Notes: generated from the sequence alone by a model not told the origin. DNA of 35,183 nt from CAZOKO01 sp964580455 (GCA_964580455.1 CAZOKO010000016.1:1-35183), one strand, 5' to 3'. Positions 8,629 through 17,028 are shown, counted from the first letter of the stretch. Made by a program: numbers and translations.

Positions 8629-8657
8629 AAGCACTAAGAAACTTTATTTCGGATCTT

Positions 8658-8678
8658 GGATTTTTAATTCCAAAATCC
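8658..8678. terminator. Possible bidirectional terminator
   Basis: GGATTTT (8658-8664) pairs with AAAATCC (8672-8678) around a 7-base loop, in the 77-base gap between two convergent genes. The stem is AT-rich and lacks a clear U tract. Its GGATTTCGGATT-like surroundings resemble spacers at 5280 and 29870, so it may be a repeat fragment instead. Confidence 0.3.
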
Positions 8679-8705
8679 GCATTCATTTAATCCATCATCA
8701 AGTCA

Positions 8706-9806
8706 CTAATGCAAGGAATAAGAATCACCTTTAGAACTGTAGAAATACTTTTCACCCATGCTATTCTTAATCTCTCCTCCATGCAAAATTCCAGTATCTA
8801 CCAGTTCTTTTATATCACCAGGGTATTCTCCCTTTTCCCAAAAATAAATCTGCAAAGCATTCTTGACCTTTAACAACCGATTGTGTTCAAGAAAAGTGCG
8901 GGTAGTAACATGAGAATCTAGATTACTTAGAAACATGCTGCAAGTAGACTTTATATCAGGAGGAGATAAATATGTGATGACAATTATGAGCATAACCAGA
9001 ATAGCATAACCGCCTGCAATCATCACATGCTCTCCAGCTATATATTTTCTTATTTTATTATCAGCAGTTACTCTCTTTTCTTTAATTACTACTTCAATAT
9101 AACCAGCTGACATAAGTGTCATTAAACATTTTGAAGCATTATACTTACCGAGCAGGGATTTATCTGCAATATCTTGAACATTGTTCTGTCCATCCACCAG
9201 ATTATATGTCTCAGCCTCCTCTTTAGACATTTCTTCCTGTACAATACTATCTTCTTCACCATTTAATATTCTGTCCGTTTTTTCAAAAATCATATCTATG
9301 GAACGGATATTTTTCCTGACATTTGGCCATTCATCTATCATACGAAGAACATCAAGAAGAATATGCTCCAGAGCCAAAGGCGTATATATTTTTTCATTAA
9401 AATCAACCGATTTAGGATGAAAGGAATAACTTCCTTCACTCCACTGGAATAGCTCAGAAAAGGTATCATAGATCTGGATATGAATTATCTGGTTAAGTAT
9501 CTCTTTGCTTAAAACCTTAAGATCCACTAGAATTTCGCCCAGTTGCTGAAATTTTTCTTCCTGAATTTCTAATGCCCGCTTCAATTCTGCATTGCTTATA
9601 AGTTCAGACTTTACCAACTTCCTTCCCAGAAGGTCGTCTTCAATTTCCGACACAGGATGTGCGCTGAGAATCATCCCATTCCAGAAAACAACCTCAACAC
9701 TCTCCTTACCTCTCTCAACAACAAGGAAACCTGTTTTTTGCTGTTGACTTATTAATTGAAGGATATCTGCTACACCAAAATCTACTATCTTTCCTTCTAA
9801 AGCCAT
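8706..9806 (-). CDS. DUF4388 (PATAN) protein with membrane helix and pilin-like C-terminus
   Basis: A 366-residue protein from the start chosen here. Residues 1-150 are a DUF4388/PATAN domain (MALEGKIVDFGVADILQLIS, QQKTGFLVVERG) that runs into a GspE-N-like helical unit (LISNAELKRALEIQEEKFQQLGEIL). A winged-helix-like segment follows at about 195-240. A membrane helix spans about 262-280. The last 60 residues (NALQIYFWEKGEYPGDIKEL, then GEKYFYSSKGDSYSL) resemble the C-terminal part of GspG-type pseudopilins. An earlier in-frame ATG at 9890 would add 28 residues translated from a repeat-like spacer. I reject it because GGGAG lies ten bases before 9806. It is the last gene of the minus-strand cluster, separated from it by a REP-like element. 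Its role is unknown; signalling or adaptor is an inference. Confidence 0.78.
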   Translation of the reverse strand: MALEGKIVDFGVADILQLISQQQKTGFLVVERGKESVEVVFWNGMILSAHPVSEIEDDLLGRKLVKSELISNAELKRALEIQEEKFQQLGEILVDLKVLSKEILNQIIHIQIYDTFSELFQWSEGSYSFHPKSVDFNEKIYTPLALEHILLDVLRMIDEWPNVRKNIRSIDMIFEKTDRILNGEEDSIVQEEMSKEEAETYNLVDGQNNVQDIADKSLLGKYNASKCLMTLMSAGYIEVVIKEKRVTADNKIRKYIAGEHVMIAGGYAILVMLIIVITYLSPPDIKSTCSMFLSNLDSHVTTRTFLEHNRLLKVKNALQIYFWEKGEYPGDIKELVDTGILHGGEIKNSMGEKYFYSSKGDSYSLH

Positions 9807-9812
9807 AAAAAA

Positions 9813-9840
9813 CTCGCTCCCCCTCCCACCAAGGGGAGGG
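9813..9840 (-). promoter_or_regulatory. Hairpin abutting the ribosome site of the DUF4388 gene
   Basis: CCCTCCC (9821-9827) can pair with GGGAGGG (9834-9840) around a 6-base loop. On the minus strand this stem abuts, and by one base overlaps, the GGGAG ribosome site at 9817-9821. It could tune translation, or be another generic CCCTCCC-type intergenic repeat. Confidence 0.3.
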
Positions 9841-9896
9841 ACATTCATTTTTACAACATTATCATTTCTGTTGTCTTCGTAAAAAGTCAAGAATCA

Positions 9897-9966
9897 AGTC
9901 ACTCCCGCGAAAGCGGGAGTCCATAACAACCTGAAACCACTGGATTCCTGCTTTCGCAGGAATGAC
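9897..9966. repeat. REP/BIME-like element with two inverted hairpins
   Basis: ACTCCCGC-GAAA-GCGGGAGT (9901-9920) is a perfect 8-bp stem with a GAAA loop. ATTCCTGC-TTTC-GCAGGAAT (9944-9963) is a second perfect 8-bp stem, whose complement has the same GAAA loop. The flanks GTCA (9897) and TGACA (9963-9967) are also inverted. Two head-to-head copies of one hairpin unit are the layout of bacterial interspersed REP elements. It lies between two minus-strand genes. Confidence 0.75.
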
Positions 9967-10000
9967 AAAGGGGAGACAATTTGGACTTTTTGGAAAACAG

Positions 10001-11911
10001 TCATTTCTTAATCTGCAATTCTTTACGTGCCACCTTAATCAACGACAGAAACTGGGATAATCTTCCAGAGATACTAGCTAAATTAAAAATCGAGTAGAAA
10101 TACAATATGCCCAGCAGGCTACATGCGACGACAATACCTCCATACGAACGAGCATGATTCAACAACCACGGGTTCACGACTATTCCATCCCAATAAATAA
10201 ACTTAAACAAAAGTGAAAAGAAGAGTAATAATATCACCGATCCTTTCAAAGGAAAGCCTGCCCATATATGTCCTGCGCCCGGCAACAGCATAGAAAGAAT
10301 TTTCCCTGTGGCGATGGACCGTTTGTGATATTTTTCTATCTGGATCATTTTCTCCTCTTTTCCCCTGGCACTGATACTGTAATCTCCCTTGCCTTTAAAA
10401 ATACCTGCACAATGTTTGCAGAGGTAATTTTCATAGACCAGCCTTCTGCATTTCCTGCATACTGGAGTTCCGCAATATTCACAACTTAAGGCTAAACCTA
10501 ACTCATTTCGATTGATGAAAATCAGGCATACAAACACTAAGAATATGAAAAAAACAATATACCAATAGCTAAAGGAAATCCCCTTAAAAAACCTGTTCCA
10601 GAGGTATGAACTAAAAAGATATTTCTCTTGAGTTGGTTTAAAGGTCTTTTCCCAGAAAACGCTTAAGGGAATGTTAGCATCAATCACCATACGATTCGCA
10701 TTCACTGAATAGATCCTCGAATAGTAATCAATACGTTTTGCATCCAGTTCTTTGGCCTTATTAAAGCTCTCATCGCTTTCAGAAAACATATACCTTAAAA
10801 GATATGCACGACTAAGATTGTATTGTCCATCTACACCCGTTGGATTTATCTCCAGGCAACGTTTGTAGGTTTCAATAGCTAAATCTGTTTTTTCTGTTGT
10901 AAGCAAAACATTGCCAAGGTTACACAAAGCTCTATAGTAACCAGGGTCAATATCCAGAACTTTTTCATAGTATCTTTCTGATTCTTCATAGTCACCTTCT
11001 CTCTTCTTAATGAGCCCTAACGAAAACAAGGCATCAACGTCATTAGGATGATCTTCTGTCCAATCAATAAGTTTTCGTTCAGTTTCACCATCCCATGAAT
11101 CTTCATTAACCTGGTATAACTGGTAAAAAACTCCCGAAGAGGATGTCACCACTGACCTGGAGATAAGTTGAATGAGAAAAGGGGATAAAAGCAGGAAGAA
11201 GGCATAAATGATAATAATCTGCTGTTCTCTTTTAGAATGGTAGATAAAAAGCAACATAAGCCAAAAAAAGAAGATTAAAAAGATACTAATGTGAAAAAAG
11301 AAAGGTAGCAAAAAGAGGAAAACCCCCCAAAGCACAAGAAGAACATGGGGGAAATATGATGGTAAAATGTGACTCGTATCATGGATAAGTAATTTAAAAT
11401 ACTTAGATACAGAAATGATTGAAAAAACTGCGATCACAAGGAGGAAGGCTACAAGAAAGAAGAGCAAAATATTGGCAAAGAGAAATACAGCGAAGGGATA
11501 ACTGATAGCCGTGGCACAGAGTGATTTGAACCAACCTGCAATCACGGGAAATATAAAAAAACGGTTTTTTGCCCAATAAGCCTTTCCCAGATTCGTGTAT
11601 ACCGGAGGGTAGCCGGGGGCAAGCATCTGAGCATATTCACTATACTCAATAGCTTTTTTATAATCTCCCTGCCGAATAAACTTTTCGCTGTTCCTCAGTA
11701 AAAAGGCTGAAACATTCGATAAGTTTTTAATGCCACAATCAAGTTTATACTGATAAATTTTATCCAGTTCTTCATGATTAAGAGGAACTCGATCTTTTTT
11801 TACTAAAAGATCATCATGGGTAGTCGGATTAGCAGCATTTATTCCAATACAAACAGTCAAAAAGATAAATAGAGAAGAACACCTCCTGATTAATCCCGAA
11901 ATCTTTACCAC
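10001..11911 (-). CDS. Membrane TPR protein with zinc ribbon
   Basis: A 636-residue protein beginning at a GTG codon preceded by AAAAGGG. Residues 8-26 look like a signal or first helix. A TPR-like unit lies at 75-112, then four membrane helices at about 138-165, 188-205, 208-225 and 231-252. A block of TPR repeats covers 290-395 (DVDALFSLGLIKKREGDYEE, then the ALCNLGNVL and QYNLSRAYL units). Another helix lies at 450-467, then a cysteine-rich zinc ribbon with CxxC pairs at C477/C480, C485/C488 and C498/C501. The C-terminal region has LLPGAGHIWAGFPLKG and two more helices, recalling TM2-like proteins. Probably an inner-membrane scaffold. It follows the GTPase gene by 68 bases, suggesting joint function. 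No enzymatic motif is seen. Confidence 0.8.
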   Translation of the reverse strand: MVKISGLIRRCSSLFIFLTVCIGINAANPTTHDDLLVKKDRVPLNHEELDKIYQYKLDCGIKNLSNVSAFLLRNSEKFIRQGDYKKAIEYSEYAQMLAPGYPPVYTNLGKAYWAKNRFFIFPVIAGWFKSLCATAISYPFAVFLFANILLFFLVAFLLVIAVFSIISVSKYFKLLIHDTSHILPSYFPHVLLVLWGVFLFLLPFFFHISIFLIFFFWLMLLFIYHSKREQQIIIIYAFFLLLSPFLIQLISRSVVTSSSGVFYQLYQVNEDSWDGETERKLIDWTEDHPNDVDALFSLGLIKKREGDYEESERYYEKVLDIDPGYYRALCNLGNVLLTTEKTDLAIETYKRCLEINPTGVDGQYNLSRAYLLRYMFSESDESFNKAKELDAKRIDYYSRIYSVNANRMVIDANIPLSVFWEKTFKPTQEKYLFSSYLWNRFFKGISFSYWYIVFFIFLVFVCLIFINRNELGLALSCEYCGTPVCRKCRRLVYENYLCKHCAGIFKGKGDYSISARGKEEKMIQIEKYHKRSIATGKILSMLLPGAGHIWAGFPLKGSVILLLFFSLLFKFIYWDGIVVNPWLLNHARSYGGIVVACSLLGILYFYSIFNLASISGRLSQFLSLIKVARKELQIKK

Positions 11912-11979
11912 GAGCCCTTTTCTCTTTTTTGCAAGTGAAATTTAATTCTGCTTTTACACTGCTGGTCAATCGTATGTCT

Positions 11980-13479
11980 CTATTCTTTTGGTTTTAGAAC
12001 GAAGTCCTCAAAACTAACTGCCAGATTAACATTGAATTCCTGGTCGCTCTCTCTGATTTTCATAATCAAAGGAACTCTAATCTCTGTAGAGGAAATTTTC
12101 CCAGGCTGACCACAGGCTACAATTTCCAATCCTTGTTCACCCTGTCCTGTACCTGCTTCGTCAGGAACACTGATTGCTCCCTCCTCTATCGCCGGTTCTA
12201 CAACAGGTGATGGTCCATCCATGCACTCTAATTCTTTCTCACCGATTTTTTCTTCCTCTGCTCCTTCTGTTGCGAGACTAATCTTACAAATAGGACATTG
12301 TTTAACATTTGACTTAAATTTTAATGAACACCTCGGACAGGTTTTCTTAACCTCTTTCACTTCTAAATCTTCAAGTTTAGCAATTTCATCTGGTAAAGAA
12401 TCATCAACATTTCCTATACTTTCCTCTTCCTTCAAATCCATTACTGAAGCGGGTATTTCCAACTCTATTTTCGGTTCATCTTTCAATATGTCTTCCTTGA
12501 ACTCCCCTTGAGCTTCATTTTCAGGAGGTTCAGCCTTTATTAATTGCTCACCTGCTGTTTTTTCTCCTGAAAGATCACTGACTGCCAGAGGCTTATCCTG
12601 CTCTTCGGGAAGAGGCTCTTCCTTGCTTATCATCTCCTGGACACCTTCTACTTCTTCCTTCTCCACCTGCCCGAATCCTTCTTCTATTTTCAGTTCTTCT
12701 CGCGTAACTTCTTCCAGGTGATCTGAAGGTTCTGTTACCCCTTCTGCTTTTTCTTCCTGTAAAGGTTTTTGTACATCACCAACAGCTTCCTGCCTCTCCT
12801 CAGTTTCAACTAAGGTTAATTTAGGCAGTTGACTTATCGCTTTCTCAACATCAACCTTATCACTTTCTTTGATTTCAGCAGAATTTGCTGTTTTTGACTT
12901 ATCTTGAATCTGTTTGAGAACCATTTTGCAGCAGACAGTAAGAGTTTCCATAACCCCCTTGCCATTGATAGCAGTTGCAACAAAAGAAGGAGCATCAAGG
13001 ACATTCAACTGACTACCCAATTCCTCTATTGAAAAAATATTATCTAAATCTCTTTTATTGTACTGAATTACAAAAGGGGTTGACTCCAACCCTTTATTAT
13101 AATATTTCAAATTATCTTTTAGGTCATTAAAACTTTCTACATTCACCTCCATTTTATCTTTTTGAGAATCAGCAACAAAGATAATTCCATCAACACCGGT
13201 CAAGACTGCCCTTCTGGTTAGGGTATAAAAGACCTGGCCAGGAACAGTATAAATGTGAAAACGGGTTTTAAATCCTTTAATGCTGTCCAATTCAATAGGC
13301 AGAAAATCAAAGAAGAGCGTTCTGTCATCTTTAGTTGCAAGTGAAACTAATTCTCCCCTCTGCCTGGGATTCATACTCATGTGAACAGATTGAAGATTAG
13401 TAGTCTTCCCGCATAGCGCCGGACCATAATAAACAATCTTTAGATCTATCTCTCTTTTCAAAGGATTGAATACAACCAT
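11980..13479 (-). CDS. MglA-type small GTPase with C-terminal zinc-ribbon extension
   Basis: A 499-residue protein. Residues 1-195 form a Ras-like GTPase of the MglA/Arf-like bacterial group: P-loop GPALCGKT at 19-26, TVPGQ at 78-82 in place of the Ras DTAGQ, NKRD at 141-144 and TAING at 169-173. MglA proteins switch cell polarity or motility and lie in the cytosol or at the pole. A long acidic, low-complexity linker (about 195-375) follows. Then a zinc ribbon CPRCSLKFKSNVKQCPIC at 381-398, and a last segment of about 45 residues (IRVPLIMKIRESDQEFNVNL) forming a possible small beta domain. MglA itself ends near residue 195, so this 300-residue tail is unusual. No MglB/Roadblock partner is present nearby. 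It sits between two TPR genes (42- and 68-base gaps). Confidence 0.88.
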   Translation of the reverse strand: MVVFNPLKREIDLKIVYYGPALCGKTTNLQSVHMSMNPRQRGELVSLATKDDRTLFFDFLPIELDSIKGFKTRFHIYTVPGQVFYTLTRRAVLTGVDGIIFVADSQKDKMEVNVESFNDLKDNLKYYNKGLESTPFVIQYNKRDLDNIFSIEELGSQLNVLDAPSFVATAINGKGVMETLTVCCKMVLKQIQDKSKTANSAEIKESDKVDVEKAISQLPKLTLVETEERQEAVGDVQKPLQEEKAEGVTEPSDHLEEVTREELKIEEGFGQVEKEEVEGVQEMISKEEPLPEEQDKPLAVSDLSGEKTAGEQLIKAEPPENEAQGEFKEDILKDEPKIELEIPASVMDLKEEESIGNVDDSLPDEIAKLEDLEVKEVKKTCPRCSLKFKSNVKQCPICKISLATEGAEEEKIGEKELECMDGPSPVVEPAIEEGAISVPDEAGTGQGEQGLEIVACGQPGKISSTEIRVPLIMKIRESDQEFNVNLAVSFEDFVLKPKE

Positions 13480-13521
13480 AGCTTAATCCACCCTGATAAT
13501 TATGTTTTATTGTACTCTATA

Positions 13522-14619
13522 TTATTTAACTTCAGACAATTCCCTTTCTACTTCTCGAAAGCTATCATTTACTTTTTGAATCTGTTTTAACAGCTTCTTT
13601 GCCTTTCTCATCTTTCCTCTGGTTTTATACGCCATCGCCAATTCATATTGTAATTCAAGCCTCTTTAATTCAGAGATAATTTTGCTCCCTAATCCCTTTT
13701 TCAAATATTTAATTGCGTCATTGGTCAGGTTTTTCCGTCTACTGCAAATGGCCAGTCTCAGATAACAATCAGCACTCCTTTTAGGATCATCCAGGGCTTT
13801 CTTGAGTTCATCAATTGCTTCATCAAGACGACCCGTTTTTTGAAAAGCAGTACCCAGATTGTAATGAAACAGGAAACCATTATTTTCAGTCATCTCTGAT
13901 TCGGCCTGCTGCATCTCCTTGAATATCTCATCAAAACCAGGTATGGTACCATCACCGCTCTCCCCCAAATCTTCCAGGATTTGAGGCATAGCTTCTATAG
14001 ATATTTCTTCCTGGAGTGCAGATTCCAAATCAAAAAACCCCTCCTCATTCTGCTGTAAAAACTGCTTGGTTGATTCCTTGGCACCTGTAGCAGTATCAGA
14101 CAACTCCCAGTTCCTGCCGCTGGCTCTTGCTTTCACGGTCTGCGGCTTAATCTTCCTCTTTGCATAGAAACTGGTAATTTTCTTCCTTAGATAAACACTC
14201 TCCGGATCAAGCCTGACCATTTTCTCCATGGTATCGATAGCTTCATCTTTCATTCCCCGGTTGTAATAGTATTTTGCTAATTTCTCGTAGGTCGCTATGG
14301 CATCACCCAAAAAACCTTCATTCAGATGAGTGTTCACCAGGGCTTGATATACATTAATCTGATCAGGACCAATCTGCAAAATCTGCTTATAAATAGCTGC
14401 AGCTATCTGCGATAAATTATTAGCCTCGTACGCCTCTGCAGCATATATATATTCTTCAATAGCCTTTTGTGTTTTTTCCATCTTCATTAGTACTTCGGCT
14501 ATCCGCAGGTGTACTCTGATATCATCTGGGTGTTCCTCAGCATACCTGTAGTATTCACCCAGCTCGTTCAATAATTTCTTTCCTAAAGAAACACCAAAAT
14601 CCAAACCGAATATTTTCAT
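13522..14619 (-). CDS. TPR repeat protein
   Basis: A 365-residue, apparently soluble helical-repeat protein with no signal peptide. TPR-like units run over about residues 25-150 (DIRVHLRIAEVLMKMEKTQK, then AAAIYKQILQIGPDQINVYQ, and DEAIDTMEKMVRLDPES). After a linker at about 165-250, more units follow (LFHYNLGTAFQKTGRLDEAI, and CYLRLAICSRRKNLTNDAIK) up to a basic C-terminus. It begins MKIFGLDFGVSLGKK. TPR proteins serve as docking scaffolds, and here the likely partner is the GTPase encoded 42 bases downstream. That partnership is inferred from gene order only. The gap to the upstream YtxH gene is 12 bases, so the genes are very likely co-transcribed. Confidence 0.85.
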   Translation of the reverse strand: MKIFGLDFGVSLGKKLLNELGEYYRYAEEHPDDIRVHLRIAEVLMKMEKTQKAIEEYIYAAEAYEANNLSQIAAAIYKQILQIGPDQINVYQALVNTHLNEGFLGDAIATYEKLAKYYYNRGMKDEAIDTMEKMVRLDPESVYLRKKITSFYAKRKIKPQTVKARASGRNWELSDTATGAKESTKQFLQQNEEGFFDLESALQEEISIEAMPQILEDLGESGDGTIPGFDEIFKEMQQAESEMTENNGFLFHYNLGTAFQKTGRLDEAIDELKKALDDPKRSADCYLRLAICSRRKNLTNDAIKYLKKGLGSKIISELKRLELQYELAMAYKTRGKMRKAKKLLKQIQKVNDSFREVERELSEVK

Positions 14620-14631
14620 AGGATTCTCTCA

Positions 14632-14991
14632 CTATGCTTTTTCTTTATTTCTCTCCAGTTTTTTTCTTTCCTCTTCCAGAGCTTGCTTTCCCGCTTCAAT
14701 GGCCGCCAGTATTTCCTGTTTCTTATCTTCTGCAAGATATTTCCCCTCTTCAATCAGCTGACTAACTTTTGACCTGATATCTTCTACTAATTGAGCGAGA
14801 GTATCTTTAATCCCATCTTCCAGTTTTTGTGCTTTAATTATTGTCCTCTCGGCCTTTTCTCTCATCTCCTGCCTTGTGCGCTCCCCGGATTGAGGAGCAT
14901 AAAGAAGGGCAACACCTGCTCCAATTAAACTCCCTGCTACGAACGAAGCAAAAGACGTACCAAAAGAACTACCATTATCCCTATATGCCAT
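14632..14991 (-). CDS. YtxH domain-containing protein
   Basis: A 119-residue protein with a glycine-rich membrane helix at about 12-32, followed directly by LLYAPQSGERTRQEM, the signature of the YtxH family. The rest (about 40-119) is a charged, heptad-like helix, probably a coiled coil. It has a strong AGGAGG site before the ATG. YtxH proteins are small membrane-anchored proteins of unclear function, known best as general-stress proteins in Bacillus. Here the gene is the second of the minus-strand cluster, paired with another small membrane-anchored coiled-coil protein upstream. Confidence 0.85.
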   Translation of the reverse strand: MAYRDNGSSFGTSFASFVAGSLIGAGVALLYAPQSGERTRQEMREKAERTIIKAQKLEDGIKDTLAQLVEDIRSKVSQLIEEGKYLAEDKKQEILAAIEAGKQALEEERKKLERNKEKA

Positions 14992-15026
14992 AATCCACCT
15001 CCTTGCATGTTTCTATTATGCATTAT

Positions 15027-15437
15027 TTACTGATTTTTTATCTCTCTGCCATTATCAAAGAAGAATTTCACTCCTTTGGACAAACCTCTTATGAAGGCCG
15101 CTATGTCAACTATCGGCTCAGCAACTGCATCATGCAATAAGTTAACGGTAGCAACCCAGTTTTCAATAATACTATTCAGATTTTTATTAATATGATCAGC
15201 TGTATAATCAACCTTTTCAATCTGACACCGTGCAGTAGAACTAATTTGTCTTATGTCTTCAGTAATCTGTTCAAACGCAGATAAAACAGGATCAAGATCC
15301 TTCTCGATTTTATCCATGAGCTTCTCTGATTTAAATCTCACTCTTTTCACATCCTTTAAAGCGATGATCATCATGATGATAAGTGATACGACAGCAATGG
15401 TTATTATAATTATACATACATTAACAACCGTACCCAT
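15027..15437 (-). CDS. Membrane-anchored coiled-coil protein, DUF948-like
   Basis: A 136-residue protein with one N-terminal membrane helix (about 5-27) and a long amphipathic helical region (KSEKLMDKIEKDLDPVLSAF, then ISSTARCQIEKVDYTADHIN). It ends in a conserved-looking AFIRGLSKGVKFFF segment. The layout is that of DUF948 proteins, which often sit next to YtxH genes as here. A strong GGGAGG site precedes the ATG. It is the first gene of the 15437-8706 cluster, and a 22-base near-perfect palindrome lies just upstream of its ribosome site. Confidence 0.75.
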   Translation of the reverse strand: MGTVVNVCIIIITIAVVSLIIMMIIALKDVKRVRFKSEKLMDKIEKDLDPVLSAFEQITEDIRQISSTARCQIEKVDYTADHINKNLNSIIENWVATVNLLHDAVAEPIVDIAAFIRGLSKGVKFFFDNGREIKNQ

Positions 15438-15451
15438 AAATACCTCCCTCT

Positions 15452-15473
15452 ATCTGATATTTAAATATCGGAT
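15452..15473. promoter_or_regulatory. Palindromic operator candidate upstream of the GTPase cluster
   Basis: A 22-base inverted repeat with only one non-Watson-Crick (T/G) pair. Its core GATATTTAAATATC (15456-15469) is perfect. It lies 15 bases upstream of the first gene of the minus-strand cluster, next to its ribosome site, where a repressor dimer could block expression. An unrelated 12-bp palindrome, GATTTTAAAATC, lies at 25158-25169. Confidence 0.45.
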
Positions 15474-15732
15474 AAAATTAAAAAATCTTTAGTTTGAATA
15501 GAATATTTAATCTATATTACTTTTTAACTGTGATTATAATTAAAATTTATGTTATTTTATCTTAACCATTTCACGATGTCGAAGCTGTTTATCCAGGAAG
15601 AACTCTTTGGTGAATAGTTACGTTTTATTGTTGCAGAAATACAGCTATTTGTAAATAATAAAAAATATTACTTTATAAGAATCATTTTCTCTACTTAATC
15701 TATAAAAATCACTCTAAACAATAAAAAACCTT

Positions 15733-17028
15733 ATGACTTATTCAGACAAAGAATATACTGTTTTAAAGTATGGCAAGCATTCAATAAACCTCCCTGCTAC
15801 TTTCCCACACCCTTATAATATACTTAAACGCACCTTCCCCGAAGCAATTGTTAAAACCGAAGAATATATTAATAGCGTCCTTGACTCCCCTATCAACGCA
15901 AAACCCTTTAATAGTATTTTCAAAAAAGATAACAAGGTTGTTATTATTATATCTGACATTACCCGCTTTACTTCGAGCGAAATCTATCTCCCCATCATCA
16001 TTGACAGGTTAAATCAAAAAGGAATTGATGATAAAAACATTACTATTATATGTGCCCTTGGTATACACAGGAAACAAACTGCAGAAGAACACAAAAAAAT
16101 TGTGGGTGCACACATTTATAAACGCATTAAAATCATAGATCATGATGGGCTTGATAAAAACAATCTGACATTACTTGGTAAAACAAAAAGAGGAACTGCA
16201 TTTGAAGTAAATAGTCTGGTGAATGAAGCTGATCAGGTTATCCTCACTGGAAGTATCCGTTTCCACTACTTTGCTGGTTTCGGCGGGGGAAGGAAAAGCA
16301 TCCTCCCGGGAGTTGCTTCTTTTGACACCTGTGTTTCCAACCATCTTTTAGTACTAAACCCCAAAGATCAAGGTGGCAGACATCCCCTCGCACGAACAGG
16401 TATTTTAAAAGGCAACCCGGTACACGAAGACATGTCAGAAGCCTGTAACTACCTTCGATCTCTTTTCCTCTTTAACACCATCCTCTCACCTCAAAAGGAG
16501 CTTTTAAAAGCAGTAGCCGGGAATGTCCACACAGCATTCAATCATGGATGCCGTTTTCTAAGTGAAAACTTCAGCATACCTGTTAATCAAAAAGCAGAAC
16601 TGTTAATTGTAAGCTGTGGAGGGTATCCATATGACATCAACTTCATTCAAGCCCATAAAGCTATGGATATGGCAGTTAATGTTCTAAAAGAAGGTGGAGT
16701 AATGATTCTTCTTGCGGAATGCTCACAGGGGTATGGCAATCCTCGTTTTCTAGAATGGTTTAACTACAATAATCCAGAAATATTTGAAAAAGCCTTAAGA
16801 AACAATTATGAAATTAACGGTCAAACAGCCTACGCCACTTTCTTGAAAGCCAGAAAGTATCATATCATCCTAATATCAGATTTAAACACAGAGGAAGTAA
16901 AAAGGGGTTCTCTTTTTCCAGCTACCACTATTGAAGAAGCTCTTGAAAGTGCTTATAGCTTGTTAGGACCAGAACCCCTGACCTACATCATTCCAGATGG
17001 GAGCAGCATTTTGACCTATGTGGCCTAA
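15733..17028 (+). CDS. larA: LarA-family nickel-dependent racemase-like protein
   Basis: A 431-residue member of the lactate racemase LarA (DUF2088) family, which uses a nickel-pincer nucleotide bound to a lysine to move a hydride on 2-hydroxy acids. Key residues appear conserved: SDITR (D75, R78), GIHRKQT (H112), FHYFAGFGGGRKSILPG (H178, and K188 as the cofactor-binding lysine) and H204. Length is normal. No ribosome site is evident before the ATG. The gene is divergent from the GTPase cluster and followed by the SPOR gene after 138 bases. The cofactor genes larB, larC and larE are not in the window. LarA homologues act on various 2-hydroxy acids, so lactate specificity is not certain. Confidence 0.88.
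   Translation: MTYSDKEYTVLKYGKHSINLPATFPHPYNILKRTFPEAIVKTEEYINSVLDSPINAKPFNSIFKKDNKVVIIISDITRFTSSEIYLPIIIDRLNQKGIDDKNITIICALGIHRKQTAEEHKKIVGAHIYKRIKIIDHDGLDKNNLTLLGKTKRGTAFEVNSLVNEADQVILTGSIRFHYFAGFGGGRKSILPGVASFDTCVSNHLLVLNPKDQGGRHPLARTGILKGNPVHEDMSEACNYLRSLFLFNTILSPQKELLKAVAGNVHTAFNHGCRFLSENFSIPVNQKAELLIVSCGGYPYDINFIQAHKAMDMAVNVLKEGGVMILLAECSQGYGNPRFLEWFNYNNPEIFEKALRNNYEINGQTAYATFLKARKYHIILISDLNTEEVKRGSLFPATTIEEALESAYSLLGPEPLTYIIPDGSSILTYVA

Noticed and set aside
9807..9890. Upstream ATG extending the DUF4388 gene by 28 residues
   Set aside because: The added residues come from a repeat-like spacer, while a GGGAG site and the canonical MALEGKIVDFG domain start favour 9806.
9901..9963. CRISPR-like repeat pair
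   Set aside because: Only two units, inverted relative to each other, self-complementary and with no spacers or cas genes; better explained as a REP-type element.
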